From contig NZ_JAPNOA010000029.1 of the NCBI RefSeq assembly GCF_026626885.1, positions 186,001-250,000 of the forward strand: a stretch of DNA of 64,000 nucleotides, read 5' to 3'. Under the pieces are notes generated by a model. It had not been told where the DNA came from and made no database searches. It worked only from the letters and a program-made list of their open reading frames with translations. The stretch comes from Parathalassolituus penaei (lineage in GTDB: Bacteria > Pseudomonadota > Gammaproteobacteria > Pseudomonadales > Oceanobacteraceae). The position numbers and the translations under genes were made by a program. The first letter of the stretch is position 1. Each line of letters starts with the position of its first letter. Shown here piece after piece: positions 16,475 to 25,117 of this stretch.

Positions 16475-17470
16475 TTATATCCAACCGCGTGAATGCTCCT
16501 CAACCAGTGTCGCCAACAGAGCGATATGATCAGGTTTGTCATTCAGGCAAGGAATGTAATGATAGTCAGAACCACCGGCATGCATATAGGCATGACGGTT
16601 CTCGACATCCAGCTCTTCCAGCGTTTCCAGACAGTCAGACGCAAATGCCGGACTGATAACATCTACTCGCCCGATCTTGTCTGCGCCCCAGCTTTCCAGG
16701 GTTTTATCGGTATAGGGTTTTACCCATTCTTCGCGACCAAATCGTGACTGGAACGAACATAACCACTGGTTATCGGCCAGTCCCAATTCCGCGGCCAATG
16801 CTGCGGCGGTCTGGCGACACTGGCGCGGGTATGGATCACCATTACGTTCATACCGTTCAGGAATACCGTGAAACGACATCAACAGGCGATCACCACGACC
16901 ATGTTCGGCCCAGTATTCACGCACTGAATTACCAAGTGCCTTGATATACAGCGGATGATCAAAATATTTCATCACCCAATGCATTTCCGGCAAATGTGGA
17001 CAACGTTGCAAACCTTTGGCCAGACGGTCATGCACTGCACCGGTGGTTGAACCCGAAAACTGCGGGTACAACGGCAACACCACGATTTTCTCCACACCGG
17101 CCTTGCGCAGTTCAGCGCCAGCCTGCTCCATATTGGGTTCACCGTAGGTCATGGCCAGCGCCACCGGAATATCGGTGCCCAAACGCTGCTGCAGTTCAAC
17201 CCGCAAGGCCGCCTGTTGCGCCAGCGAGTAATGCATCAACGGAGAGCCATCGTCGCGCCATACAGACTGATATGCCTTGGCCACACGACCAGGACGAGTA
17301 CGCAGGATGATGCCATTCAGTATCAGCCACCACAGTGGACGCGGAGCATCAACTACCCGGCGATCCCACAGGAATTCGGCCAGATATTCACGTACCGCAG
17401 CCGGAGTCGGCGCCTTGGGGGTCCCCAGGTTTACCAGCAGTACACCAAAGGGTGGGCGAGCAGTCGGCAT
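16475..17470 (-). CDS. hemH: Ferrochelatase
   Basis: This 331-aa enzyme inserts Fe(II) into protoporphyrin IX, the last step of heme b synthesis. Family blocks are GVLLVNLGTPKAPTP, AYQSVWRDDGSPL, LPLYPQFSGSTTGAV, the metal-binding histidine in LLMSFHGIPER, and SPAFASDCLETLEELDVENR with its conserved glutamate. The start is ATG 17470 with GAGGAA upstream; a longer in-frame reading back to 17542 would run through the promoter repeat and is rejected. The gene is monocistronic by spacing and its promoter is embedded in a perfect inverted repeat (17501-17533), which points to dedicated regulation. Heme entry (hemA) lies elsewhere in the window at 27 kb. Confidence 0.93.
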   Translation of the reverse strand: MPTARPPFGVLLVNLGTPKAPTPAAVREYLAEFLWDRRVVDAPRPLWWLILNGIILRTRPGRVAKAYQSVWRDDGSPLMHYSLAQQAALRVELQQRLGTDIPVALAMTYGEPNMEQAGAELRKAGVEKIVVLPLYPQFSGSTTGAVHDRLAKGLQRCPHLPEMHWVMKYFDHPLYIKALGNSVREYWAEHGRGDRLLMSFHGIPERYERNGDPYPRQCRQTAAALAAELGLADNQWLCSFQSRFGREEWVKPYTDKTLESWGADKIGRVDVISPAFASDCLETLEELDVENRHAYMHAGGSDYHYIPCLNDKPDHIALLATLVEEHSRGWI

Positions 17471-17500
17471 CAATAATTCCTCGTCTAACCTTGAATGAGT

Positions 17501-17533
17501 GTTTGTATAAGTTTTGCGTAAGTTTATACAAAC
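17501..17533 (-). promoter_or_regulatory. Promoter-embedded inverted repeat upstream of hemH
   Basis: GTTTGTATAA (17501-17510) and TTATACAAAC (17524-17533) are perfect 10-bp arms with a 13-nt spacer, ending 31 nt before the hemH start. On the minus strand the arms contain TTGTAT and TATACA, separated by 16 bp, so they could serve as the -35 and -10 boxes themselves. A regulator binding this dyad would directly cover or remodel the promoter, as MerR-type regulators, including the light-responsive CarH/LitR group, do. The regulator identity is inference. Confidence 0.65.
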
Positions 17534-17615
17534 CGCCATCAAGGTTCACGCTCTCTTATGCTGGCCAGAGCCTGCCGGATGCGCGACTTTTTTTGGTTAT
17601 CCCACCGAGGCAGGA

Positions 17616-17643
17616 TTGACCCGTCATCCCCCCTCACTACAAT
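17616..17643 (+). promoter_or_regulatory. Sigma-70-like promoter of the Anbu gene
   Basis: TTGACC at 17616-17621 and TACAAT at 17638-17643 are separated by 16 bp, followed by about 79 nt to the Anbu start codon. Both boxes match the consensus in 5 of 6 positions. Confidence 0.6.
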
Positions 17644-17721
17644 GTGGCGCCCGGCGTTGGGGAGATCAACGCCATCTGCTGGCATAGATGCCACTCCCAT
17701 CATTCAAGGAGCCCAAACGCC

Positions 17722-18483
17722 ATGACTTATTGTGTTGCCATCAAGGTCGAACAAGGCCTTGTCCTGACCTCAGACTCACGCACCAATGCCGGCGTCGACC
17801 ACATTGCCAGCTTCCGCAAGCTGCAAGTGTTTGAAGTACCGGGCGAACGAGTGATTTTTGTGCAGAGTTCCGGCAACCTGGCGACCACCCAGAGTGTGAT
17901 TACCTTGCTGCAAACTGCGATTCGCAACTCCGAACGCCACATTCTCAATGTGCCAACCATGTTTGATGTGGCCGAAATTGTCGGCAAAACCGCCCGTCAG
18001 GTGATCAAGCGTGATGAAGGCCAGGCTCAGGGTGTTGATTTCAGCTGCAGTCTGATCGTCAGTGGTCAGGTCAAGGGGGAAGCACCACGCCTGTTCCATA
18101 TCTATCCGCAAGGCAACTTTATTGAAGCCGGTGAAGACACGCCGTACTTCCAGATTGGTGAGAGCAAATACGGCAAACCAATGCTCGACCGAGTGGTGAA
18201 CTTCCAGACCCCGCTCGATCGCGCCCTGCTGTGCAGCCTGGTATCCATGGACTCTACCCTGCGCTCCAACCTGTCCGTTGGTATGCCGCTGGATGTCATC
18301 GTCTACAAGTCTGACAGCCTGCAATGTGGTGGCATCGTGCGCCTGCAGGAAGACAACGAGATGTTCCGTCAGGTGCGTAACGCCTGGTCTGAAGGCATTC
18401 GTCAGGTATTCGAGAATATGCCGTCCTACACCGCTGAAATCTGTGCCGCCCAGCCAGAATCCCGTTCCAGCGGCGACAAATAA
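17722..18483 (+). CDS. Anbu proteasome-like peptidase
   Basis: The protein is 253 aa and belongs to the Anbu (ancestral beta subunit) branch of Ntn hydrolases. The mature N-terminus after Met removal is threonine (MTYCVAIKVEQG), the expected nucleophile. LTSDSRTNAGVDHIASFRKL supplies the aspartate and lysine of the proteasome-type site. Later blocks PYFQIGESKYGKPMLDR and SMDSTLRSNLSVGMPLD are typical of the family. The start is ATG 17722 with AAGGAG 10 nt upstream, and no propeptide is encoded. Anbu assembles as a ring or helix in the cytoplasm; its substrate is unknown. It usually neighbours ATP-grasp, alpha-E and transglutaminase-like genes, none of which is here. Confidence 0.88.
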   Translation: MTYCVAIKVEQGLVLTSDSRTNAGVDHIASFRKLQVFEVPGERVIFVQSSGNLATTQSVITLLQTAIRNSERHILNVPTMFDVAEIVGKTARQVIKRDEGQAQGVDFSCSLIVSGQVKGEAPRLFHIYPQGNFIEAGEDTPYFQIGESKYGKPMLDRVVNFQTPLDRALLCSLVSMDSTLRSNLSVGMPLDVIVYKSDSLQCGGIVRLQEDNEMFRQVRNAWSEGIRQVFENMPSYTAEICAAQPESRSSGDK

Positions 18484-18505
18484 GCACCACGTTTTAAACG
18501 CCCAT

Positions 18506-18542
18506 AAAAAACCCGACCGTGTTACCACGGTCGGGTTTTTTA
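18506..18542. terminator. Bidirectional intrinsic terminator between Anbu gene and rnpB
   Basis: CCCGACCGTG and CACGGTCGGG form a strong stem flanked by AAAAAA on the left and TTTTTT on the right. It can end the plus-strand Anbu transcript and the minus-strand RNase P RNA transcript. Confidence 0.88.
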
Positions 18543-18549
18543 TTGTCTG

Positions 18550-18914
<365 letters not shown>

Positions 18915-18920
18915 GCGCGG

Positions 18921-18949
18921 AGACTATCACTGCATGGGCGCGGGGGCAA
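18921..18949 (-). promoter_or_regulatory. rnpB promoter
   Basis: On the minus strand a -35 TTGCCC (complement of 18944-18949) and a -10 TAGTCT (complement of 18921-18926) are 17 bp apart. The P1 start follows after a GC-rich discriminator CCGCGCC. GC-rich discriminators are typical of stringently controlled stable-RNA promoters. Confidence 0.55.
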
Positions 18950-19005
18950 TTCTGCCAGCATGATTTTCCTGCACTAACGTTCAGATCATTCCGATCTGCA
19001 CAAGA

Positions 19006-19875
19006 TCAGGCACCTGCCGACTTACCCTGGATTTCCAGCGCTCGCTGATACAAAGCCTTTTTGTTTTCACCGGTCAGGTCGGCAATGATCGCCGCCGCCT
19101 TTTTCGGTGGCAGTTCAGCCAGCAGCAGGCGGAACAGGCGGTCGGTATCGATTTCCGTTGCCGCCGCTGGCGCCGGATTACCAGCCACCATTACCACAAA
19201 CTCACCCTTCTGCTGATCATCGTCGGCACTGATGGCCGCCACCAGTTCGGTCAAATTACCGCTGTAAAAAGTTTCAAAGGTTTTGGTCAGCTCACGTGCC
19301 ACGACTCCGTGCCGTTCCGGACCAAAAATATCGGCCATGTCCTGCAGGGTATCGAGAATCCGGTGCTTGGCTTCGTAAAACACCAGCGTACGAGGATCTG
19401 CTGCCACATCCTGCAGACGCTCACGGCGTGGGCCACTCTTGTGGGGCAGGAATCCCTCGAAGGCAAAACGGTCGGTTGGCAGGCCAGCAGCACTCAGGGC
19501 GGTAATCAGCGCACTTGGCCCCGGAATCGGCACCACATTGAACCCTTGCCCACGCAGGGCTTGTACCAGCGGATAACCCGGATCGGAAATCAGTGGTGTA
19601 CCAGCATCGGAAACCAGTGCCAGACTTTGGCCATTCTGCAAATAGTTCGCAATTTGACCAATCCGATCGCGCTCATTGTGATCATGTACCGATACCAATG
19701 GCTTACGCACGCCCAGGTGCTGAAGTAATTTCTGGGTATGTCTGGTATCCTCGCACGCAATCAAATCCACAGCGCTGAGTACCTGACGAGCACGTTCGGT
19801 GATGTCAGCGAGGTTACCAATTGGAGTTGCCACCACATACAGAGTGGCACCGGAAGCTTGCGGAAGAACATTCAT
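19006..19875 (-). CDS. rsmI: 16S rRNA (cytidine-1402 2'-O) methyltransferase RsmI
   Basis: This 289-aa enzyme has the tetrapyrrole-methylase fold: LYVVATPIGNLADITERA at the N-terminus, ACEDTRHTQKLL, LVSDAGTPLISDPGY, VVPIPGPSALITALSAAGLPTD and FVFYEAKHRI-like strands later. It 2'-O-methylates C1402 in the decoding centre of 16S rRNA. The C-terminal ELPPKKAAAIIADLTG block, found in full-length RsmI, is present. I start at ATG 19875 (MNVLPQASG); the next in-frame candidate is 19926. With this start its ATG overlaps the lpoA ATG on the other strand in the tetranucleotide CATG. Confidence 0.93.
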   Translation of the reverse strand: MNVLPQASGATLYVVATPIGNLADITERARQVLSAVDLIACEDTRHTQKLLQHLGVRKPLVSVHDHNERDRIGQIANYLQNGQSLALVSDAGTPLISDPGYPLVQALRGQGFNVVPIPGPSALITALSAAGLPTDRFAFEGFLPHKSGPRRERLQDVAADPRTLVFYEAKHRILDTLQDMADIFGPERHGVVARELTKTFETFYSGNLTELVAAISADDDQQKGEFVVMVAGNPAPAAATEIDTDRLFRLLLAELPPKKAAAIIADLTGENKKALYQRALEIQGKSAGA

Positions 19876-21685
19876 GCGGGGATATGTACCTGATTGCTGG
19901 AAATTGATCCCGGCCGTGGCGGCCATTGCCCTGATCGGGCTGACGGGATGCAGTGAAACACCTCAAAAGCCTCAAACCGAACAGGTCAGCACCACTACCA
20001 CCCGGACCACAGTAGCCCGTCAGGATAACAGCAACCTGTTCCAGCAGGCCAATGCCGCGCTGCAAAAGCGCGATTTTGCAACGGCACGCCCGCTCCTCAA
20101 GCAGCTGCAACAGCAAACGCTGAGTGATAAGGAACGCATCGACTGGCTGCTGATGTCCGGTGTGATGGAACTGGGCAGCAACAATGTTGATGCCGCTGGC
20201 CAATGCCTCAACGATCTCAGTCGTCTGCGTAAAAAAGCCAGTACATCGCAGGGCCAGAGTATCAGCCTGCTGCAAGCCTCCTGGTATGAGAAAAAAGGTG
20301 ACTATTTCGCTGCTGCCCGCGAACGCGTGCAAGTTGCCAGTTCCCTCAAGGACAACGCTTACACCGACAATCACAACAGCATCTGGCAAGACCTGCAACA
20401 GATCCCGGCCAATGATCTGATCGAGAAAACCCGTCAGAACCATGGCTCCACCCTGGGTCAATGGTTGGAACTGGCACAGATCAGCCGTCTGGGCACCCTG
20501 AGTCTCGATGATCAGGCGGTTGCCATTGAAGAATGGCAGCAGATCAACGCCGGACACCCGGCTGCGCAGCAGCTACCTGGCTCTCTGAGCGGAATGGCCA
20601 AAACCGAACAACCCACTCGTGTTGCGGTGGCGCTGCCATTGTCCGGTTCTCTGGAACGTGTTGGCCAGGCGATTCGTGACGGCATGCAGGCGGCCTATCA
20701 GGATGCCATCAACAAGGGCCATGCCGTGCCCGAGCTGATCATGCTGGATACCCAGACCTACAACTCGCTGGATGAAATCTATGCCGCCGCCAGCCTGCAG
20801 GGCGCAGAATGGCTGATCGGACCGGTGAACAAGGCCGAAGTCCAGCAGCTGGAAGCCCGCCAGACGCTGCCGATGCCAACACTGGCACTGAACTACGGTG
20901 ATATCACGCCGCAAGCCGATGCCCAGCCACGCCCGGCCAATCTGTGGGAATTTGGTCTGGCACCTGAAGATCAGGGCATTCAGGTTGCCGAGCGCGCCTG
21001 GGCCGATGGTCATCGCCAGGCGCTGATCATGGCACCACGTGATGAGTGGAGCGACCGAATCGTCAGCAGCTTCCGTGAACACTGGCTGGCACTGGGCGGC
21101 GAAATCAGCGACATGCTGCTGTACTCGAACCACAACGATTACAACCCGGATGTCCGTAACCTGCTGAAAATTGACGATAGCAAAAAACGCGAAGCCAGCC
21201 TGCATCCATCGACACAACAGGAAGCGCCGATCAAACCAGAACGTCGTAGTGACGCCGATTGGCTGTTCCTGATAGCCCAACCGCAACAGGCTCGCCAGAT
21301 CAAACCAGCTTTGCTGTTCAATTATGCAGAAGACCTGCCGGTGTACTCCACATCACATCTGTTCACTGGTGTTGTCGATGTGAATAACGACCGCGACCTC
21401 AATGGCATCCAGTTCTGCGACCTGCCATGGTTGCTGCAACAGGGCGAGTTGTATCAGACCGTTGAAAACAACACGCCGTCTGGCCAGGGCCGTTTTGTTC
21501 GCCTCTATGCACTCGGCGTTGATGCCTTCCAGCTGCTGCCACGACTGGGCAGCATGCAGGCTTTCTCGGGCAGCCGGGTCAGTGGTGTAACCGGTGTACT
21601 GCATCTCGACCCGCAAAATCGCGTGCGTCGTGAGGAAGTCTGCACCCGCTTTGCCAACGGCGCGCCAGTACTCCTCAAAAACTGA
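19874..21685 (+). CDS. lpoA: Penicillin-binding protein activator LpoA (outer-membrane lipoprotein)
   Basis: The protein is 603 aa with a lipoprotein signal ending in the lipobox LTGC (about residues 23-26), then a TPR-like helical domain to about residue 250. A periplasmic-binding-protein-like domain follows, opening TRVAVALPLSGSLERVGQAIRDG. This two-part layout is that of LpoA, which spans the periplasm from the outer membrane to stimulate PBP1A. The start is ATG 19874 with GGAAG 7 nt upstream. The gene is divergent from rsmI with overlapping start codons, so each ribosome site lies in the other gene. Next comes yraN, 2 nt after the stop, as in E. coli and Pseudomonas. Confidence 0.9.
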   Translation: MRGYVPDCWKLIPAVAAIALIGLTGCSETPQKPQTEQVSTTTTRTTVARQDNSNLFQQANAALQKRDFATARPLLKQLQQQTLSDKERIDWLLMSGVMELGSNNVDAAGQCLNDLSRLRKKASTSQGQSISLLQASWYEKKGDYFAAARERVQVASSLKDNAYTDNHNSIWQDLQQIPANDLIEKTRQNHGSTLGQWLELAQISRLGTLSLDDQAVAIEEWQQINAGHPAAQQLPGSLSGMAKTEQPTRVAVALPLSGSLERVGQAIRDGMQAAYQDAINKGHAVPELIMLDTQTYNSLDEIYAAASLQGAEWLIGPVNKAEVQQLEARQTLPMPTLALNYGDITPQADAQPRPANLWEFGLAPEDQGIQVAERAWADGHRQALIMAPRDEWSDRIVSSFREHWLALGGEISDMLLYSNHNDYNPDVRNLLKIDDSKKREASLHPSTQQEAPIKPERRSDADWLFLIAQPQQARQIKPALLFNYAEDLPVYSTSHLFTGVVDVNNDRDLNGIQFCDLPWLLQQGELYQTVENNTPSGQGRFVRLYALGVDAFQLLPRLGSMQAFSGSRVSGVTGVLHLDPQNRVRREEVCTRFANGAPVLLKN

Positions 21686-21687
21686 TC

Positions 21688-22044
21688 ATGACCAGCCCCG
21701 ACCGTCGCAGTCGCGGCCAGCAAGCTGAAATGCTGGCCGAAGAATTTCTGCAACGGCAGGGGCTGATCCTCTGTTGTCGCAACTTCTACACCCGTTATGG
21801 CGAAATCGACCGTATCTTCCACGACGGTGCAACACTCGTCTTTGTTGAAGTGCGTTATCGCCGCCGCCGCGACTACGGCAGTGCTGCCGAATCCGTCAAC
21901 CTCCGCAAACAGCAACGCCTGCGGCTGGCGGCCGAAGCCTATCTGCAATCACTGGGCACCTCGTCGTTACCGGACTGCCGCTTTGATGTGGTCGCGATTG
22001 AAGGAGAACCCATGGTCCCTGACTGGTGTCAGAATGCCTTCTGA
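21688..22044 (+). CDS. YraN / UPF0102 endonuclease-fold protein
   Basis: This 118-aa protein carries the UPF0102 core: RGQQAEMLAEEFLQRQG, GEIDRIFHDGATLVFVEVRYRR and the helix ESVNLRKQQRLRLAAEAYL. The E...D...ExR arrangement is that of restriction-endonuclease-like nucleases, though activity has rarely been shown. It begins 2 nt after the lpoA stop and is probably cotranscribed with lpoA and the downstream SIS gene, a conserved trio. Function in the cell is unknown. Confidence 0.88.
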   Translation: MTSPDRRSRGQQAEMLAEEFLQRQGLILCCRNFYTRYGEIDRIFHDGATLVFVEVRYRRRRDYGSAAESVNLRKQQRLRLAAEAYLQSLGTSSLPDCRFDVVAIEGEPMVPDWCQNAF

Positions 22045-22701
<657 letters not shown>

Positions 22702-22712
22702 GCGCAGCCAGT

Positions 22713-22737
22713 AACCAGCCGGATTTATCGGCTGGTT
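22713..22737. terminator. Hairpin between convergent SIS and SQR genes
   Basis: AACCAGCCG (22713-22721) and CGGCTGGTT (22729-22737) form a perfect 9-bp stem with a 7-nt loop. It sits 12 nt after the SIS gene stop and 26 nt after the convergent SQR gene stop. There is no U-tract. Confidence 0.5.
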
Positions 22738-22763
22738 AGCTCCGCTGACTGTATCAGTGACAG

Positions 22764-24044
22764 TTACTCATCGTCCTTGAGACGATTGATCCCCAGCGCC
22801 TTCAGGGTGTATTTCTCGTAAATCGGTTCACTCGAACCGGTCTTCATCTTGTGAATGAAATACTTCTCGAACGCCACCTTGGCGACGTGCACCCATTTAC
22901 CCTGCTTGAACCAGGTAACATTACGTGGCGGAATCTGTGGAATTGCCACAAACGCCGCTCCGGTATCGCCCATATCTGCCAGACAGATAGCACTCCAGGT
23001 TCCTCTGGAGTCGGCAACCCCACCCTCCAGATCCGCTTTGAGGTTGTGGGCAATCGCCGTCATCATCGACTCAATCATATAACCGGTTTTGGGCGTTCCG
23101 GTTGGCACCGGTGTGGTTTCCACTGGTGGAATCGCCACACAGACACCAGCAGCAAAAATATTGCGCCAGCGCGGGTTACGCTGGAACTCATCAATTAGCA
23201 CAAAGCCTTTCGGATTCACCAACCCCCCCACCTGGGCAACCGCATCAACACCAGCAAATGCAGGCAACATCATGGAATGATGGAAAGGAACCTCATGCTG
23301 TTTTTTCACATCACCATCGTCGTTCAGCTCATCCACATACATCACACCATCGGCAACCCGGCTGACACGTGCATTGGTGATCCACTTGATATGGCGATTG
23401 CGCAACTCGCTTTCGAGCATGGATTTGGAATCCCCCACACCACCCAGCCCCAGATGGCCGATATAGGGTTCGCTGGTGATATAAGTCATCGGCACCTGGT
23501 CGCGTACCTTGCGTTTGCGTAATTCGGTTTCGAGGATAAAGGCATATTCATAGGCCGGGCCAAAGCAGGAAGCTCCCGGCATGGCACCCACCACCACCGG
23601 CCCCGGATTATCGATTAGCGCCTGAACATCCTTGAAACAGGTTTCGGCATGATCCAGCGTGCAAATCGATTGGGTAAAACCACCATGAGGCCCCGCTCCT
23701 TCGACAGCCGCAAAGTTGAGCTTGGGCCCGGTGCAGATCACCAGATACTCGTAATGCTGTTGTGAACCATCACGTAGATACAGGCAGTTGGCTTCCGGGT
23801 CGATGCGGTCGACTGCCGACGCAATAAACTCGATTCCCTTGTTTTCGAGATATGGCCGGATAGCAAAACTGGTTTCCGGGCGCTGACGCCAACCAACCGC
23901 AATCCAGGGATTGGATGGTACAAACTGGAAATCTTCGCGTTCGTTGATCACCGTTACCTGATGTTCAGCCGCCAGCAACTCCCGAATTTCGTACGCACCT
24001 GCCATGCCACCGGTTCCGGCTCCCAGCACAATTACTCTGGCCAT
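22764..24044 (-). CDS. Sulfide:quinone oxidoreductase-like flavoprotein
   Basis: This 426-aa FAD protein starts with the dinucleotide fold VIVLGAGTGGMAGAYEIRE. All three cysteines of the sulfide:quinone reductase centre appear in context: C128 (SICTLDHAE), C160 (PGASCFGP) and C354 (AICLADMGD), at almost the same numbers as in the Acidithiobacillus enzyme. The C-terminal part (about 385-420) is amphipathic and aromatic, as expected for a monotopic membrane anchor. It would oxidise H2S to sulfane sulfur and reduce quinone, for detoxification or energy. The start is ATG 24044; a TTG ten codons upstream is unlikely. No persulfide dioxygenase or rhodanese gene is adjacent. Confidence 0.85.
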   Translation of the reverse strand: MARVIVLGAGTGGMAGAYEIRELLAAEHQVTVINEREDFQFVPSNPWIAVGWRQRPETSFAIRPYLENKGIEFIASAVDRIDPEANCLYLRDGSQQHYEYLVICTGPKLNFAAVEGAGPHGGFTQSICTLDHAETCFKDVQALIDNPGPVVVGAMPGASCFGPAYEYAFILETELRKRKVRDQVPMTYITSEPYIGHLGLGGVGDSKSMLESELRNRHIKWITNARVSRVADGVMYVDELNDDGDVKKQHEVPFHHSMMLPAFAGVDAVAQVGGLVNPKGFVLIDEFQRNPRWRNIFAAGVCVAIPPVETTPVPTGTPKTGYMIESMMTAIAHNLKADLEGGVADSRGTWSAICLADMGDTGAAFVAIPQIPPRNVTWFKQGKWVHVAKVAFEKYFIHKMKTGSSEPIYEKYTLKALGINRLKDDE

Positions 24045-24180
24045 ATCCGCTTCTCTTGTCGTTGTTGTGTTCAAACATTAGCAAACAACCAACAAAACTA
24101 CATTCCTATGCAGGAATAAAAACAAAATAAAGACCTGTAAAGACCTTTTAATCAGAGGGAATAGCCGATTTCCAGGGCCC

Positions 24181-24223
24181 CTCTGAATAACTCTGCGCAG
24201 CTCTGCGTGAGAGTTATTCAGAG
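24181..24223. repeat. Long perfect dyad between moeB and the SQR gene
   Basis: CTCTGAATAACTCT (24181-24194) and AGAGTTATTCAGAG (24210-24223) are perfect 14-bp arms. The 15-nt centre contains a further small stem, CGCA with TGCG. It has no U-tract and lies about 137 bp upstream of the SQR start. It may be an operator, an RNA hairpin in the 5' region of the SQR transcript, or a small dispersed repeat. Confidence 0.7.
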
Positions 24224-24237
24224 TGTCCCTCGCGATA

Positions 24238-24260
24238 TAAAACCACCCACAGGGGGGGCT
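24238..24260 (-). terminator. Intrinsic terminator after moeB
   Basis: Read on the minus strand, CCCCCC pairs with GGGTGG around a TGT loop with one mismatch, followed by TTTTA. It begins about 10 nt after the moeB stop codon. Confidence 0.6.
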
Positions 24261-24269
24261 TTCGTGAGA

Positions 24270-25097
24270 TCAGGATTGGGGGCTACTGTCCTGCTCACCA
24301 CAATCCAGCGCACTACAATCCGGACAGCCAGGCTGACGTCCCAATTGCCATTGCTGATGACGGTTGGAGTCGAGATCGAGCATTTGCAGACGACCACGTA
24401 ACTGCTGGCCAATCCCGGCCAGATACTTGAGGGCATGAGCTGCCTGCAGGGCACCAACGACCCCGACCAATGGTGCCAGCACACCACTTTCGGCACAGGC
24501 CAATGCTTCAGAAGCACCGGCGTCGGCATCGAGATCCGGATACAGACAACGGTAGCAGGGAGAGTCCGCTGCACGCGGTTCAAACAGGGTAATCTGGCCA
24601 CTGAGAGCCACGGCTGCCGCCGATAACCAGGGTGTTCCGGTTTGCAGGCAGGCACGATTGATCTGGTAACGAATGGCAGCGCGGTCGGTGCAATCCAGTA
24701 ACAGGTCAACATCCGCCAGGTTGTTCAGCAACCAGGTTTCATCCGCCGCCAGTGTATAAGCATTCACCTCGATTTCCGGGTTCAGGCGCAGCATCTGCTC
24801 GCGAGCAGAGTCCACCTTGAAACGACCGATATCGGCCTGTCCATGCGCAATCTGCCGTTGCAAATTCGACAACTCAACCCTGTCAGGGTCGACCAGACTG
24901 ATCCGCCCGACACCACTGGCGGCCAGATACAGCGCGGCCGGACAGCCAAGCCCGCCAAGCCCCACGATGAGCACATGAGATGCCAGCAATTGCTGCTGAC
25001 CTTCATAGTCCATTTGTGGCAACAGGATATGGCGGCTGTAACGCAACAGTTGCTGATCACCCAGATCGATACGGCAGCCGGAGGAGGATTCAGTCAT
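24270..25097 (-). CDS. moeB: HesA/MoeB/ThiF family adenylyltransferase
   Basis: This 275-aa E1-like enzyme has YSRHILLPQMDYEGQQ at the N-terminus, the ATP loop VLIVGLGGLGCPAALYLA, DPDRVELSNLQRQ and DCTDRAAIRYQINRAC. Two zinc-binding CxxC pairs are present (CYRC and CPDC). MoeB adenylates the C-terminus of MoaD for molybdopterin; ThiF does the same to ThiS for thiamine, and sequence alone does not fully separate them. MoeB is preferred because moeB lies next to prmC-prfA-hemA in Pseudomonas. The start is ATG 25097 with AGGAAG 7 nt upstream. Confidence 0.82.
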   Translation of the reverse strand: MTESSSGCRIDLGDQQLLRYSRHILLPQMDYEGQQQLLASHVLIVGLGGLGCPAALYLAASGVGRISLVDPDRVELSNLQRQIAHGQADIGRFKVDSAREQMLRLNPEIEVNAYTLAADETWLLNNLADVDLLLDCTDRAAIRYQINRACLQTGTPWLSAAAVALSGQITLFEPRAADSPCYRCLYPDLDADAGASEALACAESGVLAPLVGVVGALQAAHALKYLAGIGQQLRGRLQMLDLDSNRHQQWQLGRQPGCPDCSALDCGEQDSSPQS

Positions 25098-25117
25098 GAG
25101 GTGCTTCCTGCAGAGGT

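Noticed and set aside
24181-24223. Transposon or insertion-sequence end
   Set aside because: The dyad has no flanking direct repeats and no transposase nearby, so a mobile element is not supported.
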